From JAQVUB01 sp033809415 (lineage in GTDB: Bacteria; Verrucomicrobiota; Lentisphaeria; Oligosphaerales; Oligosphaeraceae), in the NCBI GenBank assembly GCA_033809415.1, contig JAPXLT010000257.1, positions 1 through 6,755 of the forward strand: a stretch of DNA of 6,755 nucleotides, in the 5' to 3' direction. Positions 1 to 5,124 of the stretch are shown here, one piece after another; the stretch's first letter is position 1, and every line of letters starts with the position of its first letter. The notes below the pieces were generated by a model. That model made no database searches and was not told the DNA's origin. It was given only the letters and a program-made list of their open reading frames with translations. Both the position numbers and the translations under genes were made by a program.

Positions 1-1
1 C

Positions 2-42
2 GTCCATCACGTCCATGATGTCCATTCATGTCCCTGTCCATT
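2..42. repeat. GTCCAT short-period array, cut by the window edge
   Basis: GTCCAT occurs at 2-7, 11-16, 20-25 and 36-41, with a partial GTCC at 30-33. The first three copies are exactly 9 nt apart, then the period drifts. On the other strand it reads as ATGGAC repeats. The array probably continues left of the window. It carries no gene that I recognise; arrays of this kind are usually intergenic simple repeats. Confidence 0.7.
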
Positions 43-80
43 AAAAACACTCATTTTGCCGTTTGAATAGGATTAGGAAT

Positions 81-152
81 TGCTATGACTTCCTGGGGTT
101 TTCTATGTTTCAAATCACATTTTCTATGCTTCCGTATGATTTCTTATGATTT
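81..152. repeat. TATG-containing degenerate array with about 10-nt spacing
   Basis: TATG occurs at 84, 104, 125, 135 and 145, spaced 20, 21, 10 and 10 nt. The copies at 125-148 sit in a loose decamer of the form TATGnTTTCT. The opposite strand reads as AGAAATCATA-like units. Neither strand shows a plausible gene, so I read it as a decayed tandem repeat. Confidence 0.5.
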
Positions 153-210
153 TTCTTGAAATTCCGTTTTTCCGGCACTACGTTTTCGCCGTGGTTCAGA
201 CATCTCCAAG

Positions 211-238
211 CCCCACCCACCCAGGGGGCAACCCACCC
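211..238 (-). other. Potential G-quadruplex on the minus strand
   Basis: The plus strand has five C-runs at 211-214, 216-218, 220-222, 232-234 and 236-238. The minus strand therefore carries five runs of three or four G, with loops of 1, 1, 9 and 1 nt. That satisfies a common G-quadruplex pattern, although one loop is long and contains a C-run that could pair with the G-runs instead. Function is unknown. Confidence 0.45.
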
Positions 239-340
239 TCGATAAGGTACGCGCGCGTGCGCGGGCGAAGCGGAAACGGGAGGGCGCGCAGTGGATATGG
301 TGGACGGGATACCGATGCCCCCACCGCATCCTGAACATCA

Positions 341-355
341 CAACCGGGACGGTTG
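341..355. repeat. REP-like hairpin CAACCG-GGA-CGGTTG next to GCGCTAC
   Basis: CAACCG (341-346) and CGGTTG (350-355) form a perfect 6-bp stem with a 3-nt loop. It is followed by GCGCTAC, whose reverse complement GTAGCGC recurs at 6143-6149 beside dispersed repeat copy 3. The pairing suggests a composite element of a CCACGAAA-type module plus a TAGCGC hairpin module. There is no T-run, so it is not a terminator. Confidence 0.45.
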
Positions 356-368
356 CGCTACTTTTAAA

Positions 369-445
369 CCACATGCCATTCCATCCGTCGAAGCAGCGAC
401 CCTACAAAATTTTCCGCGCTTTCCGTGCTTTCCGTGGACAAAAAT
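369..445 (-). repeat. Dispersed CCACGAAA-type repeat, copy 1 (inverted)
   Basis: Read on the minus strand, this starts with CCACGGAAAGCACGG. It continues through a GGAAAATTTTGTAGGG core into GCTGCTTCGACGGATGG and a GATGGCA-like tail. The same order of blocks is seen on the plus strand at 4805-4886, and a shorter version at 6084-6144. Similar blocks in the same order at three separate gaps, in both orientations, show a genome-wide repeat family and not a gene. Confidence 0.75.
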
Positions 446-450
446 GGGTT

Positions 451-466
451 GTGGGCGTTAGCCCAC
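451..466. repeat. REP-like hairpin GTGGGC-GTTA-GCCCAC
   Basis: GTGGGC (451-456) and GCCCAC (461-466) form a perfect 6-bp stem with a GTTA tetraloop. It lies between dispersed repeat copy 1 and direct repeat copy A. No T-run follows, so termination is unlikely. The form resembles REP hairpins associated with RAYT transposases, but no such gene is present in the window. Confidence 0.45.
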
Positions 467-471
467 GCCAA

Positions 472-535
472 GTCCTTTCGGGCATTTCGTTGTTCAAAAG
501 AATTCCTCGCTTACCCGGGTTCTCTGGCGCCTTAC
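472..535 (+). repeat. Direct repeat copy A (64 nt), upstream of tRNA-Lys
   Basis: This block begins GTCCTTTCGGGCATTTCG and ends GCGCCTTAC. It matches 732-796 at 57 of 65 aligned positions, with a single 1-nt gap. The two copies flank the tRNA-Lys gene, and the sequences outside them are not similar. No coding function is apparent. Confidence 0.8.
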
Positions 536-575
536 AAAATCTCGGAAAATCTTCAACGAAAATTTTTCAACTGAT

Positions 576-603
576 TTGCACAATGCGGAAGGCGTGTTAT
601 ATT
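576..603 (+). promoter_or_regulatory. Candidate sigma70-type promoter for tRNA-Lys
   Basis: TATATT (598-603) matches the -10 consensus at five of six bases. It lies 16 nt after TTGCAC (576-581), a weak -35 matching only the TTG. Transcription would start near 610, about 36 nt before the mature tRNA. This is the best promoter-like pair I can find upstream of the tRNA, and it might also serve rpmB. Confidence 0.45.
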
Positions 604-615
604 TTACTTTTACCC

Positions 616-632
616 AAACAACTGGGTTGTTT
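616..632 (+). other. Leader hairpin just upstream of tRNA-Lys
   Basis: AAACAAC (616-622) pairs perfectly with GTTGTTT (626-632) around a TGG loop. A competing stem, ACCCA (612-616) with TGGGT (623-627), uses overlapping bases, so only one can form. The hairpin would lie in the 5' leader removed by RNase P, if the candidate promoter is correct. It is AU-rich and weak. Confidence 0.35.
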
Positions 633-645
633 TATGTTCTGGCAA

Positions 646-722
646 GGGATGGTAGCTCAGTCGGTAGAAGCACCGCACTTTTAATGCGGGGGTCCCGGGT
701 TCGAGTCCCGGCCATCCCACCA
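646..722 (+). tRNA. tRNA-Lys (anticodon TTT), CCA encoded
   Basis: The sequence folds as a full cloverleaf. The acceptor stem pairs GGGATGG (646-652) with CCATCCC (712-718). The anticodon stem pairs CCGCA (673-677) with TGCGG (685-689) around the loop CTTTTAA, placing anticodon TTT at 680-682. The T stem pairs CCGGG (695-699) with CCCGG (707-711) around TTCGAGT. The discriminator is A719 and the terminal CCA (720-722) is encoded. The TTT anticodon reads lysine codons AAA and AAG. The D arm is slightly irregular: GCTC (655-658) faces AAGC (668-671) across a 9-nt loop, giving a C-A mismatch at the last pair. Such mismatches occur in functional tRNAs. The gene probably shares a transcript with rpmB. 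Confidence 0.96.
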
Positions 723-731
723 TTTGTTCGT

Positions 732-796
732 GTCCTTTCGGGGATTTCGTTGTTCAAAAAGAATTTCTCGGTTACCCGGGGGCACTGACGCCTTAC
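732..796 (+). repeat. Direct repeat copy B (65 nt), between tRNA-Lys and rpmB
   Basis: This copy begins 10 nt after the tRNA CCA end and matches 472-535 at 57 of 65 positions, with one extra A in a run of A residues. It is followed by a long pyrimidine tract (797-816). It would form part of the 5' untranslated region of rpmB if tRNA and rpmB are co-transcribed. A weak GU-rich stem (GGGGC with GCCTT) before the T-run could act as a poor terminator. Confidence 0.8.
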
Positions 797-851
797 GTTT
801 TTTTTCTTTTCGTTTCTTGCGAACTCTTCAATCTGCTTTTGAGGTTATGAG

Positions 852-1079
852 ATGAGTAAAGTCTGTGAAATTTGCGGCAAGCGCAAACGCGTTGGCGGGC
901 ATATCACCCGGCGCGGTCTGGCCAAGAAAAAGGGCGGTATTGGTATGCACGTGGTGAAAAACACCAAGCGTACATTCTCGCCGAACCTTCAAAGTGTCCG
1001 CGCCTCGGTGAATGGCGGCACGGTTCGAATGAAGGTCTGTACAGCCTGCATCCGCTCGAACAGGATCGTCAAAGCCTGA
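852..1079 (+). CDS. rpmB: 50S ribosomal protein L28
   Basis: This 75-residue protein is a component of the large ribosomal subunit. It starts MSKVCEICGK, the usual L28 opening. It keeps the SPNLQSVR block (residues 43-50), the NGG turn (54-56) and the closing CTACIRS segment. Two Cys pairs, C5/C8 and C63/C66, make the zinc-binding ribbon of the cysteine-containing form. Residues 19-32 hold an RRGLAKKKGG insertion that many short L28 proteins lack; I recall it from PVC-group and similar bacteria. GAGG at 841-844, 7 nt before the ATG, is a good ribosome binding site. The gene lies 129 nt after tRNA-Lys with no clear promoter between, so co-transcription is plausible. An intrinsic terminator follows at 1172-1212. 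Identification is secure. Confidence 0.97.
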   Translation: MSKVCEICGKRKRVGGHITRRGLAKKKGGIGMHVVKNTKRTFSPNLQSVRASVNGGTVRMKVCTACIRSNRIVKA

Positions 1080-1171
1080 TTTTCGACAGACGCTTCAAAG
1101 TGCTGAATAAGCCCTCCGCACCAGAAGCACAGATGCAGAATCTATTTGGATAGGAATGTTTTTGATTTCAA

Positions 1172-1212
1172 GGCGGACATGGCTAACCTGTGTCCGTCTT
1201 TTTTTCTTTTTT
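1172..1212 (+). terminator. Rho-independent terminator after rpmB
   Basis: GGCGGACA (1172-1179) pairs with TGTCCGTC (1191-1198), including one G-T pair, around an 11-nt loop. It is followed by a 14-nt tract (1199-1212) that is all T except for one C. This is a classic intrinsic terminator. It ends only 21 nt before the rpe start codon, leaving little room for a separate rpe promoter after it. Confidence 0.88.
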
Positions 1213-1233
1213 ATGGTTTGAAAGGCATTGATC

Positions 1234-1932
1234 ATGGCCAAGCCAAAACGCAAACCTCTGACAACCCTGGACTGCCGGAAGACGCTGATCGCTCCATCCA
1301 TCCTGGCGGCGGATTTTGCCAACCTGGGCGCAGATGTAAAGGCCGCTGAAGAAGGCGGGGCGGATGTCATCCATGTGGATGTCATGGATGGGCATTTTGT
1401 ACCGAATTTATCGCTGGGACCGGGGATCGTAAAGGCGATTCGCGGGTATTCTTCCCTCCCTTTTGATGTCCACCTGATGCTTTCGCAGCCATTCCGTTAT
1501 ATTGAACCTTTTGCTGATGCCGGCGCTGATCATATTACTATTCATGTCGAAAGCGAGGGGGCAATGGCCTGTACGCTCGAACAAATCCGTTCATACGGCT
1601 GCTCGACAGGGCTTTCCCTTCGACCGGGCACACCGGCAGCCAGCCTGGCACCTTATTTGGATTTGATCGATCTGATCTTGGTGATGACAGTCGAGCCAGG
1701 ATTCGGCGGGCAGGCGTTCATGTCTGAACAGGTAGCAAAAATCGCTGAAATCCGCTCGATGATTGACCGCAGCGGACGCCCCATCCATCTGGAGGTGGAT
1801 GGCGGAATTGCGCGCGATACTGCGGTGCCAGTGCGCAAAGCCGGCGCTAATATGCTGGTGGCCGGCAGCAGCGTTTTCAAGGAAAAAGGGAAATTGGCAG
1901 AGGCAATTTCGGGCTTGCGTTCAGCCCAATAA
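1234..1932 (+). CDS. rpe: Ribulose-phosphate 3-epimerase
   Basis: This 232-residue cytoplasmic enzyme interconverts D-ribulose 5-phosphate and D-xylulose 5-phosphate in the pentose phosphate pathway. The TIM-barrel family motifs appear in order: APSILAADF (20-28), IHVDVMDGHFVPN (46-58), FDVHLM (77-82), VMTVEPGFGGQ (150-160), LEVDGGI (186-192) and VAGSSVF (209-215). By family comparison the metal and catalytic residues are H47, D49, H80 and D189, and the GG and GSS turns bind phosphate. About 13 basic residues precede the usual LIAPSIL start. I chose ATG 1234 because AAAGG at 1221-1225 is well placed; an in-frame TTG two codons upstream is less likely. The gene begins 21 nt after a terminator, so its promoter is unclear. 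The related allulose-6-phosphate epimerase is a less likely alternative. Confidence 0.95.
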   Translation: MAKPKRKPLTTLDCRKTLIAPSILAADFANLGADVKAAEEGGADVIHVDVMDGHFVPNLSLGPGIVKAIRGYSSLPFDVHLMLSQPFRYIEPFADAGADHITIHVESEGAMACTLEQIRSYGCSTGLSLRPGTPAASLAPYLDLIDLILVMTVEPGFGGQAFMSEQVAKIAEIRSMIDRSGRPIHLEVDGGIARDTAVPVRKAGANMLVAGSSVFKEKGKLAEAISGLRSAQ

Positions 1933-1974
1933 TTACCGCTCGAAAAACGTTTTATCCTAGATCAGATGCATTTA

Positions 1975-1987
1975 CGGATTTGATCCG
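1975..1987. other. Small hairpin between rpe and the foldase gene
   Basis: CGGAT (1975-1979) pairs with ATCCG (1983-1987) around TTG. No T-run follows, so it is not an intrinsic terminator. The 100-nt gap has no clear promoter, and the two genes may share a transcript. Confidence 0.3.
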
Positions 1988-2032
1988 GGAGATGGGATAC
2001 ACGAGTCCTTCAGGAAAGGTTGGCAGACAGAA

Positions 2033-4774
2033 ATGATATCACGTTTCAACCGCTATTTTGAGAAACACGGCAAAAAAACCTACATTGTGCTGGGCATTAT
2101 TATCAGCCTGATGTTTGTTGTCTTTGTCACCCCCGGTGATGTTTTCAGCGGCAGGGGCGGCAATAATAACTTCGGCAGCATGTACGGAAAAAAGCTGAAG
2201 CGCCAGTTCATTAATCAGAAAATGTCCGAGACCTATGTGGGGATTTGTGTGCGTTATCCCCAAGCACTGGGACAGGACTTGGGCAGCGAAATGCTCTTCT
2301 ATGAAGCCCTGAACCGCTTGCGTATCCTGCATGAGGCAAAAAAGAGAAAAGTCGATCAGGTCAGCGACAAGGAAGTCGCCAAGGCAATCCAGGAAAATGC
2401 CATCTTCCAGGACAATGGTAAATTTTCACATGAGTTTTTCAAACGCTTTACAGAGAATTTTTTGCATCCTCGCGGGTTGATGCCGGTGGATTTTGACCGC
2501 ATTGTAAAGGAAAATATCATCATCGAACGCCTGGAAGAGGAAGTCACCAAGTCTGCGAAAGTAGATGAGAGCGAAGTGACCGGATATGTCGAGGAGTATA
2601 CTGCAAAAATTGCGGATTTCAGCATGGATATCAATAAAGACTTCCAGCCTTCCGAAGACGAAATCAATGCCTTCTTCAGCAACCGGAAGAACGAACTTAA
2701 AATGCCGGACAGCAAGTCTGCGCTGGTAGCCTCCTTTGTGACTGCGGATTTGCTGGCCAAGGCGACCGGCGACAAGGCGGACGCTGCGTTGCAAAAGCGT
2801 ATCGAGCCTTCCGAAGACGAAATCAAGTCTCAATACGAGGCTTTTAAAGACCGGGTCTATAAAGACAAGACTTTTGACTCGGTGAAAGATGAAATTGCCA
2901 GCAATCTGCGTACGCGGAATGCTCGCCGGATGCTCGAGGAAACGGCCAATGCCCTAAAAGACAAATTTGCTGGAGAAGTCAAAGGTGAAGAAGCTGCCGA
3001 GCGGCTGGCACGTTTCCGCCAGGAAGCCGAAAAGGCGGGGGCGAAGATCGTGCAAACTGGTTTTGTGACTGGCAGCGATCAGATACCCGGCCTGCCTGGA
3101 CGCCAGGCAAATCTTGCCAATGCCATTCGTAGACTGGAGACAAAGGGGCAAGTCAGCAGTCTGGCGTATTCCGCTACCGGTATGTCTCTGGCATATTTGA
3201 CGGAAGTGCAGCCGACTGCACTGCCGGCCGAAATCACCCCGGAAGTCCGCACGCTGATCGTTGATGCCTTGCTGACGGAAAAAGCACTTGCTTTCTATCA
3301 GGAGAAGGTGGCGCCATTCTCTGCCAGCGTGGCCTCTGTCAACGACCGCCGTGAACTTGCTCGCCCAAAATTCGATGAAATTCAGAGGGATCAAACGCTC
3401 AGTGATGAGGAAAAACAGAGCAAAGTCAAGGAATGGCAGGATGAGATCAGCGAATATGTCTATCCCTTCTTCCGCGATGCCAAACGCTCGTTTGCCCTAG
3501 TCAGCTTTAAGCCGGAACTGCTCCTCGAAGGCATCAGTGAACAGGATATTGACTTGCAGGCAGGATATGCCAAGCGAGCGGATGAATACCAGAAAAAACA
3601 GGTCCGCCTGGCAAAAATCGTCATGAAAACCGAGGGACTCGATGACACTGCAAAAAAGGCAAAGCGTGCCAAAATGGAAGAGGCACTTGCAAAATTGCAG
3701 GAAGGTGACGCTTTCAATGAACTGGCCAGCCAGTATAGCGAAGAAGCGGAAATCGAGGAAACAACTCTTCAGGACGTGAAAAAACTTGCGCCGGAACTGG
3801 CGGAACAGATGGCTGATCTGCAAGTCGGAGAACTCAGCGGGATCATCGAAACGCCAGCTTCATTGCTGCTAGTCAAAGTGCTGGAACGACAGGATGGACG
3901 CAGTCTGGATGAAGTCCGGGAAGAGCTGACCGATATCCTGCGCAAGGAAAAAAGTGTCCAGCTGGCCTATGAAGCCGCATTGGACTTTGCTGGCCGGGCC
4001 AGTGACCGCTGGTGGAAAGATACTGAAAACGGCACCGCGTTTGACGGAGTTCGTATCCTGGCCGAACTTGCTAGTGAAACAAAAAGCGCGTCTTTCGAAC
4101 TGATCGATAAAATTCCTCGCACCGGCATGGTTAGTCCCGAAATCGGCCAGGAGCCGGAATTGCTCAAGGCAGTCTTCGAAACTTCGGAAAAAGAACCTCT
4201 CACCAGTGCCGTTAAAGGCGAAAAAGCTTCTTACGTGGCATACCTCCAGGAGATCGAAGTCCCGTCGCTGGCTGATCCGCTCACAGACAGTGCCGCGCTG
4301 AATACCCTGAAACATATTTATCGCCGCAAAGTCGCTCTCGAGGCAACATGCGCACGCGCTAAAACAGAAGCGGAGCGCATTAATGCAGCCTTGCAAAATG
4401 GTGCGCAATTTACCGAGGCGGCCGGTGAGACTGTGTTTACGGATTTGCCTGCTTTCAGCCGGATGGAACCCGGAGATTTGAACCAGAAGGCGCGGATCAG
4501 CGATGTGGGAACCACACTGCTCGCTATCTCGAAAGCGCAACCCGGTCAAATCCTTGAACCCCAGAAAACCTTCAATGGATACGCGCTGATTTATCTGGTC
4601 TCGAAAACCGTGCCCGATGACGAAGAAACCAAAACAATGCTGGAGAATGTGCGCGGTTATATCCTGCGCCGTGAACAGCAAAAGGCGCTCTCGGATTTTT
4701 ATCAGCGCCTCGAAAAAGAATCCGATACTCAGTTGCCGGAAGGCCTCCAAGCCAGATATAATCGCGGAAGTTAA
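2033..4774 (+). CDS. PpiD/SurA-like membrane-anchored periplasmic foldase
   Basis: This 913-residue protein has a short basic N-terminus and one membrane segment (about 17-34, YIVLGIIISLMFVVFV). The rest is predicted to be periplasmic, as in PpiD, which helps fold exported envelope proteins. Residues about 50-200 fit a SurA-type N-terminal chaperone domain. PSEDEI-type helices begin at 206 and 259. The clearest parvulin-like domain is at about 523-622: LAKIVMK, then EGDAFNELASQYSEE, then LQVGELSGIIETPASLLLVKVLE. It lacks the usual His of the first strand and the GGDLG loop, so isomerase activity is doubtful. Parvulin-like tail segments recur at about 366-398, 712-746 and 831-861. At 913 residues it is much longer than E. 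coli PpiD (about 620). ATG 2033 keeps the membrane anchor; the nearest purine-rich site, AGGAAAGG (2012-2019), is rather distant. The family is confident, the exact role inferred. Confidence 0.85.
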   Translation: MISRFNRYFEKHGKKTYIVLGIIISLMFVVFVTPGDVFSGRGGNNNFGSMYGKKLKRQFINQKMSETYVGICVRYPQALGQDLGSEMLFYEALNRLRILHEAKKRKVDQVSDKEVAKAIQENAIFQDNGKFSHEFFKRFTENFLHPRGLMPVDFDRIVKENIIIERLEEEVTKSAKVDESEVTGYVEEYTAKIADFSMDINKDFQPSEDEINAFFSNRKNELKMPDSKSALVASFVTADLLAKATGDKADAALQKRIEPSEDEIKSQYEAFKDRVYKDKTFDSVKDEIASNLRTRNARRMLEETANALKDKFAGEVKGEEAAERLARFRQEAEKAGAKIVQTGFVTGSDQIPGLPGRQANLANAIRRLETKGQVSSLAYSATGMSLAYLTEVQPTALPAEITPEVRTLIVDALLTEKALAFYQEKVAPFSASVASVNDRRELARPKFDEIQRDQTLSDEEKQSKVKEWQDEISEYVYPFFRDAKRSFALVSFKPELLLEGISEQDIDLQAGYAKRADEYQKKQVRLAKIVMKTEGLDDTAKKAKRAKMEEALAKLQEGDAFNELASQYSEEAEIEETTLQDVKKLAPELAEQMADLQVGELSGIIETPASLLLVKVLERQDGRSLDEVREELTDILRKEKSVQLAYEAALDFAGRASDRWWKDTENGTAFDGVRILAELASETKSASFELIDKIPRTGMVSPEIGQEPELLKAVFETSEKEPLTSAVKGEKASYVAYLQEIEVPSLADPLTDSAALNTLKHIYRRKVALEATCARAKTEAERINAALQNGAQFTEAAGETVFTDLPAFSRMEPGDLNQKARISDVGTTLLAISKAQPGQILEPQKTFNGYALIYLVSKTVPDDEETKTMLENVRGYILRREQQKALSDFYQRLEKESDTQLPEGLQARYNRGS
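2646..2667 (+). repeat. Exact 22-nt repeat inside the foldase gene, copy 1
   Basis: This stretch encodes the PSEDEI segment at residues 206-211. It is identical over 22 nt to 2805-2826. The copies are 159 nt (53 codons) apart and in the same frame. Both encode the start of a helix that, in PpiD-like proteins, lies between chaperone and parvulin domains. Confidence 0.8.
2805..2826 (+). repeat. Exact 22-nt repeat inside the foldase gene, copy 2
   Basis: This is the second in-frame copy, encoding PSEDEI at residues 259-264. Sequence on either side of the two copies is not obviously similar at the DNA level, so any duplication is either very short or followed by rapid divergence. Confidence 0.8.
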
Positions 4775-4777
4775 AAG

Positions 4778-4804
4778 GGGGGCAGGGCAATACTCGTTAC
4801 TTAA
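4778..4804. repeat. Left arm of a 27-nt imperfect inverted repeat
   Basis: This segment, whose conserved core is CAGGGCAATACTC, pairs with 5125-5151 at 24 of 27 positions. It begins 3 nt after the foldase stop codon. The two arms enclose nearly all the gap before yicC. Confidence 0.8.
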
Positions 4805-4886
4805 GATTTTTTAACCACGAAATACACGAAAAGCCACGAAAATTTTTTATAGGGGTTGCTGCTTTGACGGATGGGATGGCAAGCGG
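4805..4886 (+). repeat. Dispersed CCACGAAA-type repeat, copy 2
   Basis: This copy opens GATTTTTTAACCACGAAATA. It then has a CACGAAAATTTTTTATAGGG core, followed by TTGCTGCTTTGACGGATGG and GATGGCAAGCGG. The first half matches 6084-6144 and the whole matches the reverse complement of 369-445. It abuts the left arm of the 27-nt inverted repeat. Confidence 0.8.
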
Positions 4887-4918
4887 AATTTCGATCTGTT
4901 TTGTTGGTTTCTCTGACG

Positions 4919-4949
4919 GATCGGTCGGATCAAGTAGATCGGTCGGATC
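4919..4949. repeat. Tandem pair of GATCGGTCGGATC
   Basis: GATCGGTCGGATC occurs exactly at 4919-4931 and 4937-4949, separated by AAGTA, giving an 18-nt period. Repeats of this GATCGGTCGGATC type look like intergenic simple repeats; no function is visible. Confidence 0.7.
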
Positions 4950-4964
4950 GACGATGCTGGAATT

Positions 4965-5060
4965 AGCCCTGAAGGGGCGCGACATACCAGCCCAGGGCAA
5001 CGCCCTGGGTCAGGGATCACACCATCGGCAAAGCCCTGTAAGGGCGCGACATAATCCCTG
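4965..5060. repeat. Three-hairpin AGCCCTGAAGGGGCG-type repeat element
   Basis: Hairpin 1 pairs GCCCT (4966-4970) with GGGGC (4974-4978). Hairpin 2 is a perfect 8-bp stem, CCCAGGGC (4991-4998) with GCCCTGGG (5002-5009), around AAC. Hairpin 3 pairs GCCCT (5033-5037) with AGGGC (5041-5045). A further 7-bp stem, CAGGGAT (5011-5017) with ATCCCTG (5054-5060), encloses hairpin 3. The outer hairpins belong to 22-nt direct repeats (4965-4986 and 5032-5053) identical at 20 positions. I recall similar elements in PVC and other environmental bacteria. Confidence 0.75.
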
Positions 5061-5124
5061 TCCAAAATTCTTGTGTGTCAAGGTCGGCTTTACGGAGTTG
5101 AGTCGTCTGTGTGGTTACAAGGCG

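Larger units (their letters stand above)
1..645. other. Gene-free, repeat-rich region upstream of tRNA-Lys
   Basis: No reading frame here looks like a protein. The open frames are short, overlap one another on both strands, run through repeats and resemble no family I know. The stretch holds the GTCCAT and TATG arrays, a C-rich tract at 211-238, an alternating purine-pyrimidine tract at 247-263, and potential stems at 299-325, 341-355 and 451-466. It also holds one inverted copy of the dispersed CCACGAAA-type repeat (369-445), direct repeat copy A (472-535) and a candidate tRNA promoter. Confidence 0.6.

Noticed and set aside
144..374. Overlapping open frames on both strands in the left spacer
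   Set aside because: They overlap each other, run through low-complexity and GC-rich repeat sequence, lack convincing ribosome binding sites and resemble no known protein.
373..788. Open frames of 103 and 70 residues covering the tRNA region
   Set aside because: Both run through the tRNA-Lys gene or the direct repeats, so they are chance frames.
778..812. Intrinsic terminator between tRNA-Lys and rpmB
   Set aside because: The T-run is good, but the stem before it is short and depends on G-U pairs; the equivalent part of direct repeat copy A has no T-run.
4965..5060. CRISPR array
   Set aside because: The 22-nt repeats are palindromic and occur only twice, with one 45-nt spacer that itself folds into a hairpin; there are no cas genes.
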